The translations under genes and the position numbers were made by a program. Below, one piece after another: positions 44,930 to 55,830 of a stretch of 64,000 nucleotides of DNA. The DNA is from Myotis daubentonii. Taxonomy: Eukaryota; Chordata; Mammalia; Chiroptera; Vespertilionidae. The stretch's first letter is position 1; the number at the start of each line of letters is the position of its first letter. Below the pieces are notes generated by a model. It was not told the DNA's origin. It saw only the letters and a list, made by a program, of their open reading frames with translations, and made no database searches. The DNA lies in contig NC_081842.1 in the NCBI RefSeq assembly GCF_963259705.1, positions 67,468,787-67,532,786 of the forward strand, written 5' to 3'.

Positions 44930-45740
44930 AAAGCACAAAGAAAGGGGAAATCGCCTTAAATCCTACCCAGGGATGACACTGTAACCAAATTGAGGTGGTT
45001 TTTCTAGTCATTTTTCTCTATTATTTTTGTTTCTCATTAATACAAATACATACTTCATCTACACTGAGTATATGTGTCTAATTGATCAGAATTGGAAAAT
45101 ATTTTAAAGGGCAACATAAACAGATACCTTTACTCAATATTTTGTAGTACTTTTTTTATGCATTTGGTAATTTAGACAGGAGCCAGTTTCTTTATTGACT
45201 TATCTGGTACTTGCATATTTTGCAAAATTGAGTCTATTGCACAGCATCTACAAGTTGTTATCCTACTTTTTAAATTTAATATCCTAATGTGATTCTTATT
45301 CCCAGGTCATTAAGTCTTCTCTAAAGTTTAACTTTAACAGCTATGTATTATTCCATCAAAAAGAGAGATTGTTATTTATTTAACTGTCTTCCTATTGTTA
45401 TATATTTAGATTGTTTCCATTTTTGTTATGATCATGCCTTGCAGTTGACTAAACATCTTATCATAAATCTTTATTTAAAACTAGAGTCCCGATGCATGAA
45501 ATTCATGCAAGAATAGGCCTTCCTTCCCCCAGCTGCCGGCACCGGCTTCCCTCTGGCACCCGGGCTTCCCTTTGCAGCCCCGGCTTCATCCGGAAGGATA
45601 TCTGGTCTAATTAGCATATTATGCTTTTATTATTATAGATTTTGATTATTTCCTAAGGGTGAATTCCTATGGGTAGAAGTTTTGGATCAATGGATATAAC
45701 ATTTTTAAAGCTTTTGATTGGTATTGCAGAAAGGGCCTCT
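44930..45740 (-). repeat. Old L1-type fragment, split by a short HeliBat
   Basis: TATTATTCCATCAAAAAGAG, ATTTAGATTGTTTCCATTTT, TTATTTCCTAAGGGTGAATT and GGTAGAAGTTTTGGATCAAT form a pattern common in antisense old L1 DNA. The HeliBat at 45481-45639 interrupts it cleanly. Family is tentative. Confidence 0.5.
45481..45639 (-). mobile_element. Short HeliBat derivative
   Basis: On the minus strand: A|TCTATAATAATAAAAGCATA at the 5' end, hairpin TTGCATGAATTTCATGCA and final CTAG. At 159 bp it keeps little beyond the termini, a minimal non-autonomous form. Confidence 0.88.
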
Positions 45741-45949
45741 AGTGGCCCCAATGTACATTTTCATCTCTTGGATCTCAACAAGGTCATCAAACACAAGGCC
45801 CCAAGTGGACACTTGATTGAATTATCTATTTTGGAAGACTCTACTGGCCAGATAAAGAAAACAACTGCCCAATATTCAGTACAGTGGAGACAACACCCAA
45901 GTGGGAGGAGTTAAACAGTAATTGCTGACTATGGGAGTTCTATTATATT
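45741..45949. other. Intergenic, no gene seen
   Basis: Unassigned sequence; an 81-codon open frame across 45669-45914 is not recognised. Confidence 0.45.
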
Positions 45950-46205
45950 CATGATCTTATTTAACCTCTCCAAAAACCCTCTGAAAAATAACCTAAAGTT
46001 TATTGAGCACCCACCTCTCAGCTTCTATACTGGATTCCGTGCGCACATTCAATCTTGAACCCCTACAGCAACCCTTTGCTGTAGGTTTGATTATCTCCAC
46101 TTTACAGATATGGAAAATTAAGTAGCTTGCCTAAGATCCCTAACAACCAAGTGGTTGTACTAATTTCAAAGCCCAAGGTTTTTACAGTCCAACACACTGT
46201 TTCCC
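45950..46205 (-). repeat. MIR SINE fragment
   Basis: TTATCTCCACTTTACAGATA, GTAGCTTGCCTAAGATCCCT and CAAAGCCCAAGGTTTTTACA are MIR phrases in reverse orientation. Confidence 0.75.
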
Positions 46206-47114
46206 TGCAACTGTTTTATGAGTTACAGGCTACATACATGATGGAGTAAGAAAGGCATATTTAGAAGATGCTTGAATTTTGTCAAGCCATTAAGGAGTCT
46301 TTAGTGGGCTTCCAAACGACCGTTGTTTCAAAGGGCATCCAAGAGTACAGTAACTTACTAATTGTAATTAATAGAAGAGTCCAAGGATTGTATACCTTAA
46401 GAGAATGCAGTTCAGTGTATGAGTTAAGATGAAAGGCTAGATACTTAAATTCACAGTACCAACAGTAATTAGCAAATTGACGTTTGTATACATTCCTACT
46501 CTCAAAACTGATGTTTGGATAAAGACGTTTTATCTTGATCAGAGGTGCTAGAAGTAAAATATTTGTGAATCCAACTTCTGTGTCTCAAATTCTAGCTGTT
46601 GAATGTATAAAGTTTACATTTATTATTGCAATGTTGTAATGCATTTTAAAAATAAATGCAAAAATTAATTAATTTATTTATTATTTGAAAAGATAGCCCT
46701 CATTTTTTTCTTTAGTTATCTGAGTTGGCCTCCCTCTTCGTGCTAGGCATCACAAGGGCTGCTTGAGAAAGAATGTGCGTAGTTGCTCCAAAATATTTGA
46801 TGACTGAAAGAAGAATGATAAATGAAAGTATATGATTGACCTCTGCAACAATTAGTAAACAATGCAAGACAGCATGTAATTAAAGCCTAAATTGCATGGT
46901 TCAGGCAGAATTACAGGTGAGCCTGGTACAATGCCATCTACTCCCCATACAAATTAAGCTGGCTGGGACTGACTTCTCTAGCCCAGTGCTGCCAACTCAG
47001 GCTTTCTTGCTGGCCATGTGTTCTACTGTCTTTAAGAGATCAGTCTCTGGATTCCTTGGAGCTCCCTACAAACAAGGGTACCCTAGGAGAGGATGACATA
47101 AAAAAGCAAGATTG
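46206..47114. other. Intergenic AT-rich unique sequence
   Basis: No gene or repeat family is recognised. The part 46290-46680 is rich in TAATTA-type homeodomain cores and could be conserved non-coding DNA. Confidence 0.35.
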
Positions 47115-47265
47115 TGGAATCAAGACAAATCTGGGTTTGGATCCAGTCATGAGCAAGCTGTGTGAGCTTGAACACTCTGAATCCATTTCTTCTGTGAACA
47201 TTAGAAATAACATGTATGAAGTCTTTCTCTCATACTGGGTCATCTGGTACAAAACTAAGCCAGTT
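47115..47265 (+). repeat. MIR SINE fragment
   Basis: AAATCTGGGTTTGGATCCAG, CAAGCTGTGTGAGCTTGAAC and TCTTCTGTGAACATTAGAAA read as a forward MIR. Confidence 0.7.
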
Positions 47266-47319
47266 GTTTGTGGCCAGTGCTTGTTATGATTAGTCAGTTC
47301 TCATGTCATGTCCATTGTG

Positions 47320-47405
47320 TATATAGAGTGGAGCAAAAGTAGGTTTAGAGTAGTGAGTACTCACATACAAACTACTGTAAACCTACTTTTGCCCCACCCT
47401 GTGTA
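47320..47405. mobile_element. Mariner-like MITE, 86 bp
   Basis: It is almost entirely two inverted repeats of about 34 bp. The left arm contains GAGCAAAAGTAGGTTTAGAG and the right arm contains CTGTAAACCTACTTTTGCCC. It starts and ends in TA, the mariner/Tc1 target. There is no coding sequence. A folded transcript would be a near-perfect hairpin. Confidence 0.88.
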
Positions 47406-47407
47406 TA

Positions 47408-47953
47408 TCCTATATAATAAAAGCCTAGGTGGCGTCATACATAACATCATCACAAGATGGCCACCCTCACATCGTCACAAGATGACTGCCACAAGATGGC
47501 CACCACAAGATGGCTGGCAAGGGAGGGCTGTTGGGGGAGACCAGGTTGGCAGGAGAGGGCAGTTGGGGTGACCAGGCCAGTAGAGGAGGGCAGTTGGGGA
47601 CAACCAGGCCAGCGGGGGAGGGCAGATGGTGGTAACTGGGCCAGCAGGGGAGGGCAGTTGGGGGTGATCAGGCTGGCAGGGGAGCAGTTAGGCATCAATC
47701 AGGTTGGCAGGGAAGCGGTTAGGGGGCAATCAGGCTGGCAGGCAGGAGAGGTTAGGGGCAATCAAGCAGGCAGGCGAGTGATTAGGAACCAGCAGTCCTG
47801 GATTGTGAGAGGGATGTCTGACTGCCAGTTTAGGCCTGATCCCACAGGCAGTCGAACATCCCCCAAGGGGTCCCAGATTGGAGAGGGTGCAGGCTGGGCT
47901 GAGGGACACCCCCCCCCGCCCCCGTGCACGAATTTCATGCACCGGGCCTCTAG
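47408..47953 (+). mobile_element. HeliBat Helitron, first of a tandem pair
   Basis: Starts A|TCCTATATAATAAAAGCC and ends GCACGAATTTCATGCACCGG, then CTCTAG. The interior holds four CACAAGATG motifs (47451-47514) and about seven degenerate 31-34-bp units of GGGAGGGCAGTTGGGG type (47520-47760). It is 546 bp with no plausible protein. Confidence 0.94.
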
Positions 47954-48447
47954 TCCTATATAATAAAAGCTTAATATGAAAATTGACCTAATGGCAGAAT
48001 GAGCATGGAACGACTGGTCGCTATGACATGCACTGATCATCAGGGGGCAGATGCTCAATGCAGGAGATGCCCCCTGGTGGTCTGTGCGTTCCCACAGTGG
48101 GAGTGCTGCTCAACTGACCAGTGAGTGCCAAATGCCTGGCTGACCGCTGGTGAGTGCAGCTGCGGCAGTGCAAGCTTCTCCTGCCTCTGTGGCAACACTA
48201 ACAGGGCAGTGGCAGCAGCAGGCGCAGAGGGCCAGGATGAGCGGGAGCAGTGCAGAGCCTGGCCTGGACTCCGGTTCCTTCCCAGCCACTTCATGCACTG
48301 CTACATCCCTTGGGGGATATCGGACTGCTGCGGGGATCGGGCCAAAACCAGCAATCTGACATCCCCTGAGGGTTCCTGGATTGTGAGAGGGTGCAGGCCA
48401 GGCTGAAGGACCCCACTGGTGCACGAATCTGTGCACCGGGCCTCTAG
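47954..48447 (+). mobile_element. HeliBat Helitron, second of a tandem pair
   Basis: It starts TCCTATATAATAAAAGCTTA with no base between it and the CTAG of the first element, and ends GCACGAATCTGTGCACCGGG, then CTCTAG before T. An exact CTCF core (GCCCCCTGGTGG) lies at 48069-48080. The segment 48090-48300 is unlike the usual HeliBat interior and might be captured host DNA. Confidence 0.93.
48069..48080 (-). promoter_or_regulatory. CTCF core motif inside HeliBat (unproven)
   Basis: GCCCCCTGGTGG is an exact match to the reverse of the CTCF core CCASYAGRKGGC. It is carried by the second HeliBat. Binding is not shown by sequence. Confidence 0.4.
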
Positions 48448-49544
48448 TTTAATATAATCTTTGGTAGTTATTACCAAATACAGTCCATGGTAGTTATTCA
48501 GTAAGTTTGAGCAACAGGTGAAGCTAATAGAGAGAAATGGAAAATAGGGTAATATAAGACCATTTCTTTGGCCCATGGTGCATGCTTGATTTTTGCACAT
48601 TCTTTAAGTAGAATCTGTCTGTTGACACTGAGTTTTAAGAGACTCCATTATTCTGTTATATCAGAAGCAAGCACAGGCCCCATCTAGTCCCACATGAAAC
48701 CCCCACCTTCCTCAACAACCTCCATCTGTCCCCCCAACCCCTTTCTCGTGTTAGGCTGAGAAACTTAGATTCTGGAGCTGCCCAGACTCCAGCTGTTTGA
48801 TATTGTGTGGTTGATGGAGGGCAGGGGGCAAGAGACTCCAGATGAAAGCAAAAACTCAAAGAGAACTGAACCTCAGAGCTTTGATACCAAACTCAGTGGG
48901 TAACAGCCTCCGTTAAATTTGTTCAGCCAGCCATTTAAGAGGGAAGGCGTTTCTCACACATCCTGTAAGGGTTTTAGTGATGGGATGCTTCCAGGAGGGG
49001 GATCAATGTTACAGGGACTGAGCAGGGCAGAGTCAAATGCCAAAGCTGCCCTTGCAAGCTCAGAGACAGGTAGCGTGCTGGCTTGTTTTGCTCCTAAGAT
49101 ATTATTTTCTTTCTCCTTAAAGAGGTACTGGGGATTTACTGGGACTTTTGGTCCCAGCAACAGAAAATGACTATGCCCCACCCTAACCCTTCTCCACCCC
49201 ACTTCTTTGGGTTCTTACCTCAAGGGAAGGCCATGAAGAAGGGAGGGGAGTTGAGAGGAAGACAGAGATGCTGGGGCTGGAGGAGAAGTGGGAGCCTCCC
49301 CCTGCCTCTTCCACTCATTCAGAAACCAGTTTCATCTTGTTCGCCTTCTACTGGTTGGATTCATCAACCAGGAAATGGATTCGCTTGAGACTTGGTGGGC
49401 CCAGGTTGAGAAGCATCTTACCTCTGCCAGGAATAAGGGAGGACTAAGAAAATGAATCATACAACCCACTGATATCCTCATACCTAAAAGCAGAAATGAA
49501 AATCAAATCAAACCCATAAACCTTGTCCTTTTTTACCCAGGAGA
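48448..49544. other. Intergenic, no gene seen
   Basis: Unassigned unique sequence with no recognised domain or repeat. Confidence 0.5.
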
Positions 49545-50330
49545 GATGAAGATGGGATCAGTCATGTCACTGCCTTGCCTGAAGTTCTTTAGTAGCTCCC
49601 AGCGCCTTAAAAAAAACACACACACTTTTTTTATTGATTTCAGAGAGAGGAAGGGAGATAGAAATATCAATGATGAGAGATAATAATTGAGCGGCTGCCT
49701 CCTGCATGCCTCCCACTGGGGATCGAGCCTTCAACCAGGACATGTGCCCTGATCTGGAATCAAACCATGACCTCCTGGTTCATGGGCTGACGCTCAACCA
49801 CTGGGCCACACTGGCCAGGTCCAGCATCTTTGATAGAGGGGACAAGCACTCTCTACTTTGGCCCAGCCTACTTCTCTAGCCTGGCTCCTCAGTGGCCCCT
49901 GCCTGCCTGTATCTTATGCTCCAGCCACCTCCTTTCCCTTCCTCAAAGCACCACATGATTTCATACTTCTCATCGGCCTGATTTCTGTCCTTTTATAAGC
50001 ACTTTCTTTTCTTTTGCACTTACCTATCTCCCACTTACTTTTTAAGACTTCCCTCTAACAACCTCCCTTCTAGGGACACTTGTCTGAACCTCCCTTCTCC
50101 CCTCCAATTGTTCTCCCATGGAGCCCTCTTCTTACCTTTACTGTAGCATCTATCATGAGCACTGCAATTGTAATTGTGGGTCGATCTGACTTCTGCTCTT
50201 GACTAAAATATCCTCAAGCATGAGGGCGACCCCTGTTTCATTTGTACACCCAGTGCTTAGCACAACGCCTGACACTTGTGGGTGCCCAATATACACATAT
50301 ATCAAATGGCTGGATGAATGAATGAAGAAT
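49545..50330 (+). repeat. L2 LINE 3' region split by a Ves SINE
   Basis: GTCATGTCACTGCCTTGCCT, CCTCAAGCATGAGGGCGACC, CACCCAGTGCTTAGCACAAC and GGATGAATGAATGAA follow the L2 3' region in order. The SINE occupies 49612-49820. Confidence 0.8.
49612..49820 (-). mobile_element. Ves SINE inside L2
   Basis: Reverse orientation: tail, TTGATTTCAGAGAGAGGAAG, GCGGCTGCCTCCTGCATGCC, CTCAACCACTGGGCCACACT. Moderately diverged. Confidence 0.92.
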
Positions 50331-50505
50331 TCATAAGATCAGGTATCTCTGTCACAGCAGTGGAAGCCTAATGGATCCACGTGGTCTGGAATGTTGAAAG
50401 ATGGAAATAACTGGTACTGCGCATGTGTGGGATCAGTTTTAAAACCAGGCCTTTGGCTAAAGCAAGGGAGACTGGTTTGTTTTAGATACAAAACTAAATG
50501 GGTGC

Positions 50506-50747
50506 CGAAACCGATTTGGCTAGGTGGATAGAGTGTCAGCCTGTGGACTGAGAGGTCCCGGGTTCGATTCTGGTCGGGGGCATGTGCCTGGGTTGCGGGC
50601 ACATCCCCGGTGGGGGGTGTGCAGGAGGCAGCTGATCGATGTTTCTCTCTCATCGATGTTTCTAACTCTCTCTATCTCTCTCCCTTCCTCTCTGTGAAAG
50701 GTCAATAAAATAGATTAAAACAAAAACAAAAACAAACAAAAAAAACC
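50506..50747 (+). mobile_element. Ves SINE with perfect 11-bp target duplication
   Basis: Well-preserved copy: GCCGAAACCGATTTGGCTAG, GGTTCGATTCTGGTCGGGGG, GTGCAGGAGGCAGCTGATCG, AATAAAATAG and a long A-rich tail. ACTAAATGGGT flanks it at 50495-50505 and 50748-50758. Among the youngest in the window. Confidence 0.95.
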
Positions 50748-50799
50748 ACTAAATGGGTATTATACAGTATTTTTAATTTAGATGCTAATGGTATTTTGA

Positions 50800-51110
50800 A
50801 GTGATAGCATATCACTGATTTTTAGTTATATTTTTCCACTTTTAATTTGGAAATAACTATAGATTCACATGAGTTGTAAGAAATGAGAGAGATCTTGTAT
50901 ACCCTTCACCCAGTTTCCCCCTAATTAGCACAATATCCAGCCTAATTATAGTACAATATCTTAATCACAGATATCTTAACAATATCTTAATCAATTGACT
51001 GATAAGATCAGCAACCTTATTCAGATTTTGCTAGTTTTACTGGCGCACTGAATTGTAAGTAGCTGTGTGTATTAACAATGATCTGTAGGCTATTGCATCT
51101 GTGCCCCTGA
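50800..51110 (-). repeat. Old L1-type fragment
   Basis: GAAATAACTATAGATTCACA, ACCCTTCACCCAGTTTCCCC and CTTATTCAGATTTTGCTAGT are phrases typical of antisense L1 DNA. Tentative. Confidence 0.5.
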
Positions 51111-52199
51111 TTGACCACATTTGTCAAGCCATGCCCAGCGGGTCCCATAAAGAAATGGCTGAGTCTTTCCCCAAAAGCGGTGGCAACAAGATTCATCACT
51201 GGCTGGTCTCTGCTTTGCACCCACTAAGACCATACTGTAGAATGTCTGCTCCTCCTCAGACAGGAATAGAAAGACCCAGTTTCCTGGAGGACACATGATG
51301 AGTTGGAACAATTCCATCTACCTTTTCTTGCCATTGGCCAACACACCCAGGATAGACTATAAAATTTTTAGAGTCCAGTGAAAAATGAAAATGCAGGCCC
51401 CAGTCAGGAGAGGGGACGTCAATCTCCCTTTCTCATATCCACAGTAGGTAGGCGACTCCCCAGGAGTTATAACCTTCCCACCAAGGCGCACTAGGGAATG
51501 AGCTAGAGGCCCTGGCCCATATGTCTACTGATAGCACTGCCAGCCTGGGCTGGGACAGCCACTACCTTGCCCTTTCCTGAGATGCAGTGGGGTACATGCC
51601 CTACCCTCACCCTCCCATATACACACTATTCCCAGGCTCCCACCAGGGGCAGAAGTCAACTGAGGTCATGGAGCAAGGAGGCTGGGGTGGGGTGGGGGGG
51701 CGGGGAAAAGGCTGGGGGAAGCCAGGGCACTAGGGATCAAAGGAGTGGGCAACTGAGAAGCTATCCCAGGGAGGTGGTGGGAAGCAGGACCACATGTGTG
51801 CTGAGACTCCAAGCCTCCTGTGCCTGCCCCATTGTCCTGTTAAACTTCACTTACAAAACAGAAATTCAAAGACAGAATTTCACAGTGGTGACCACAGAGA
51901 TTAAGGCCAAGCGACAGGCCCTTCTGAGTGCCAGTCTCTGTGGAACTGCCCTGGCTGCTTGCCCAAGGTGCTGCGTGGACACATCAAACTCCAACACCTG
52001 AAGCTGTAACCTTCGCTCCCCTTGGGACTGGGGCCCCCTCCTGGCTTCTCCAGTGGGGTCTAGGGGGGGTGGTTCAGAGCAGTGACACTTTCTTACATTT
52101 GACCCCTCCTCAGTGAATATGAGTAATAGTAGCAAAGCCCCACCTATTGGGCAGAAAAATAACCTGCTTCTTTCTCTCTGTCTGATGTAAGAAAACAAA
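51111..52199. other. Intergenic, no gene seen
   Basis: Unassigned sequence. G-rich run near 51684-51706. Confidence 0.5.
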
Positions 52200-52920
52200 G
52201 TCTTAAATCAAACTGCCTTCGTGAACAACTCCATGATCTCCCCAGCTGTCTGAGAAAGGAACTTGGGAACCATCCTCGGTGCCTCCTTTTTCTTCACTCT
52301 TCTCACTCGACGGTCGCTAACTCCTGGAGTGCCACATGCACAGTCTCCCAGAAATTCACTACCGGCATTCAGTCCCCTCTGCAATGGCCCTCACCCGGAC
52401 CTTCGTTCATTTCATATGTGGAATATTGCAAAAGCCTCCTGAACGATCTTCCTACCTCCCGTCTGACTCCGCCACTGGTCCATTTCCCACATTCCTGATG
52501 GAGACAGCTTTAGAAATGGCAAATCTGGTCATGTCATATCCCTCCCCCCCGCTCCTTTTAGGATGAAGTCCAACTGCTTAGCAAAGCACACAAAACCTCT
52601 CAGAAGTATCTCCTCAGTGTGATCCACCATTCCCCACCTCAGACCCTATTGCCTCCCTCACCATACAGAGTTCTTCGCAATGTTCCAGGACCATTCATAT
52701 CTCGAGGTTTTTGAATGTGTACCTTCAGTTGGAGTGCCTTGACTGCCTTCTGCACCAAAGTCCTGCTTTCTGGAGAAGCGTAGCCCAATTGTTAGTTCCT
52801 CTGGCCCTCCTTGCCCACCTCACCTTCCCAGAGTGTGACAGGTACCTGTTAGCCAAGGACCCTCTCGCTCAGTGTTTACCCTTATTAGTGCACTGACTGC
52901 ACTGTTTTACAATGAACTAT
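52200..52920 (+). repeat. L2 LINE fragment
   Basis: GGTCATGTCATATCCCTCCC, AGGATGAAGTCCAACTGCTT, CCTTCTGCACCAAAGTCCTG and the flow of text match L2. Diverged. Confidence 0.75.
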
Positions 52921-53539
52921 TTCAGGCTGTCGTGTTTATCAACCACAGGGCATGCCATTCACATTGGGGGTTTTGTCAACTTTCTTCACCTGATGAGACA
53001 CCCTTGAAACCAGGGCTTGGGCTGAACCACCATTGCCGTCCTACTGCCTTGCGCAGCTTATGGAGTAAGGCAAGCAGTGGGTAGCTGTTTGCTGAAAAAA
53101 GGAAGGAAAAAAAAGGAAAGGAGAGGGGAAGAATGACAGCTGCCAGCCTTTCTTTCTCTCCCAACCGGGCCCCACACATCCGTCCTCCGGCAGCTGTGAT
53201 GTCTTAAGAGCCAATGTAGACTCACGGCACAGCCAATCTGATTATGCAGGCATGGGTTGCTGGGGTGATGAAAATAATGATTTGAACAGATTTGAAGCAG
53301 TGGTTGTGTAACTTGCCTCCTTAACTTGGGGCCTTTTGATGCGAAACATAGATATGCTGGGACATATCTCCCTCAGGAATGACCAAGTCACAAAGTTATC
53401 ACAAAGCATTTTGAAAAGTAAATGGAAATGCTTAAATATATACAGCAAGAAAAAAATTCAGTTTTATGGACATAACTTAAAATACATAACATGCAGTTGT
53501 CAAAACTCATAGAACTATACTCCACAAAGAGAATTTTAC
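52921..53539. other. Intergenic, no gene seen
   Basis: Unassigned. A polypurine run lies at 53094-53131. Confidence 0.5.
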
Positions 53540-53969
53540 TGCATGTAAATTTTTAAAAAAATCAACCGGAAAGAGGGGGAACCCAAAAATGAAATACAAA
53601 CTGTAACAACTGAACCGAACTATATTACAAATGAATAACATAACCATCATGTAGGTGGTGGGGAAGAAAAGAACTAACTCAAGTTACTTTGGAAATCAGT
53701 ACTTTGACTGGATACTATAAGGCTAATGGTGAAAAGAACTGTATACAAATACTGTATTCTAGTTAGTAAATTTATTTCTCACAGGGATATGGATTAGCAA
53801 GTCTGAAACTACTTTGTATATATACTGGGGTTGAACAAATAATTAAATACATTGTAGATAATGAAAGCCAGGTTTCTCACTGTGAGAGAAAGAAGTTGTG
53901 AATAAGGGGAAGGCTAGAGTGTACTCTATGGTGCTGCACTGGAGTTGGCGGGATCTGCATGAATTCAAA

Positions 53970-54078
53970 GGGAGAGGGAGAGGGAGAGGGAGAGAGAGAG
54001 GGAGAGGGAGAGGGAGAGGGAGAGGGAGAGGGAGAGGGAGAGGGAGAGGGAGAGGGAGAGGGAGAGGGAGGGGGAGAG
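53970..54078. repeat. (GGGAGA)n hexamer array
   Basis: About 18 units of GGGAGA, all purine on the plus strand. It could form triplex DNA and is likely length-variable. Confidence 0.96.
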
Positions 54079-54802
54079 GCATATAGATAGGTGTATGTAC
54101 CTAGTATGGTCCTGGTAATTCTTCCATAGATATCCTAGCTCTATCTGCTGACCTGGCCTAGAAGCAATGACATCCCAGTAGCGGGGAGCACACCCAGCAC
54201 CAAAGTCTTGGTTTCTGTATTCTACTCTCTAATATAAGAATTCAGGGTTTCTTAGAAAAGTGTTTGATTCTGGGTCTGGGGTGGGAAAAAGACAAGATGA
54301 GCCAGAAGCATTTCATGCTCCAGGAAAATAAAAATGATGGGGATGTGCTGAAAGGACAAAGGAGTCAACCTGAAGCCAAAATTGAAGTTATTTCAGAGAA
54401 AATATAAACAGCAGTTGTATTAGATTCTAACACACAGAGCAAAATAAATATTCATGAATCCATACTGAAATAAATAAATAATTGAATGAATGAATGGGGT
54501 AGAAGGGGCAGCTCTTCCACGGAGAAGAATTCCGAATAATAAGTGTAGAAGCAGTTAGAAATAGAAAATCTTTATTAGAACACCACAGAAATAATTTTTC
54601 AGGCCGATACTCACTGAAAAATGATAGATGCTAAAATTAGTGGGTAAATATTTCAGGAGAAACAAGATACTTGCATAGTCTCAAAATATCATCTCTAAGA
54701 TATTTAGTAATTACAAAGTATATATTGTTAAAACTACCTTTACTATGAAGAATCCCAACAGATACCATCTTAATCAAGCATTCATGTTAACATCAAAATA
54801 AG

Positions 54803-55000
54803 GGCCCTGCTGTGGTGGCTCAGTGGACTGAGCATCAGTCATCCCATGGATTCCATTCCCAGTCAGGGTACATGCCCAGGTTGCACGCTCAATCCCCAGT
54901 AGGGGGAGTGCAGGAGGCAACCAACCAATGATTCTCTCTCATCATTGATGCTTCTGTCTCTCTCTTCCTTCCTCTCTGACATCAATAAAATATATATTTA
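54803..55000 (+). mobile_element. Ves SINE
   Basis: GGTGGCTCAGTGGACTGAGC, CCATTCCCAGTCAGGGTACA, AATCCCCAGTAGGGGGAGTG and ATCAATAAAATATATATTTA. Its tail runs into an (AAT)n tract. Confidence 0.92.

Positions 55001-55033
<33 letters not shown>
55001..55033. repeat. (AAT)n microsatellite from a SINE tail
   Basis: About eleven AAT units directly follow the Ves tail and probably grew from it. Confidence 0.95.
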
Positions 55034-55034
<1 letters not shown>

Positions 55035-55342
55035 TATATTGATATCATGTACCCCCAATATGATATACTGAAAAGAACATATCACTTCTTCGGTTATTCT
55101 GGCCTCAAAATGGGAAACTTTAGACATATCAAAATTAAAGGACATTCTACAAAATAACTAATCAGTACTCCTCAAAAGTGTCAAAGTCAAGAAAAGACTA
55201 AGGAACTGCTGCAGATTGACAACTGGGTGCAAGGATCCTGGATTGGATCCTACAACAGGAAAAGGGTATTAGTGGAAATACTGGTGATATCTAAATGAAG
55301 TCCACAGTTTAGTCAATAGTATTATAATGATGTCAGTTTCTT

Positions 55343-55563
55343 TTTTTTTAAAATATATTTTATTGATTTTTTACAGAGAGGAAGGGAGAGAGATAGAGAG
55401 CCAGAAACATCGATGAGAGAGAAACATCGATCAGCTGCCTCCTGCACACCTCCCACTGGGGATGTGCCCGCAACCCAGGTACATGCCCTTGACCGGAATC
55501 GAACCTGGGACCCTTCAGTCCGCAGGCCGACGCTCTATCCACTGAGCCAAACCGGTTTCGGCA
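55343..55563 (-). mobile_element. Ves SINE with perfect 13-bp target duplication
   Basis: Reverse copy ending CCACTGAGCCAAACCGGTTT. ATGTCAGTTTCTT flanks it at 55330-55342 and 55564-55576. Very close in sequence to the copies at 62338-62558 and 1250-1467, so a young subfamily. Confidence 0.96.
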
Positions 55564-55640
55564 ATGTCAGTTTCTTAGTTTGATTATTGAGGTTGTTAAA
55601 GATGATAACAATAGAGGAAGTTGGGTGAAGGGTCAGGCCT

Positions 55641-55830
55641 TGGAGGGATGGTAGGGGAGGGTGGGGGTAGGGGGAGAGATCAACCAAAGGACTTATATGC
55701 AAGCATATAGGCCTAACCAATCGACACGAACAACAGGGCGGGTGAGGGCATGAGCAGGGAGATAGGGGGTAATGTGGGGATAAGGACACATACGTAATAT
55801 CTTAATCAATAAAAAATATATATTTTTAAA
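55641..55830 (+). repeat. L1-type 3' end (bat)
   Basis: AGAGATCAACCAAAGGACTT, ATATGCAAGCATATAGGCCT, GATAAGGACACATACGTAAT and ATCTTAATCAATAAAAAATA form a terminal sequence I associate with bat LINEs. Tentative. Confidence 0.5.

Larger units (their letters stand above)
53540..55640 (+). repeat. L1M-type 3' region, interrupted by two Ves SINEs and a hexamer repeat
   Basis: CTATGGTGCTGCACTGGAGT, CTTCCATAGATATCCTAGCT, AAATATTCATGAATCCATAC, TCTTTATTAGAACACCACAG, CTAATCAGTACTCCTCAAAA and GGATCCTGGATTGGATCCTA follow an old L1 3' untranslated region. The order is kept across the inserted SINEs at 54803-55000 and 55343-55563. Confidence 0.65.

Noticed and set aside
41825..45125. Similarity of 41825-41950 and 45005-45125 as a local duplication
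   Set aside because: Similarity is moderate and fits two copies or parts of one old L1-type repeat split by later insertions.
50339..50705. Peptide shared with the 1222-1596 region (LLHTP, NRTRDLS-like)
   Set aside because: Both are antisense translations of Ves SINEs, not a protein family.
53970..54078. CRISPR-like array
   Set aside because: It is a continuous hexamer microsatellite with no spacers, in a mammalian genome.
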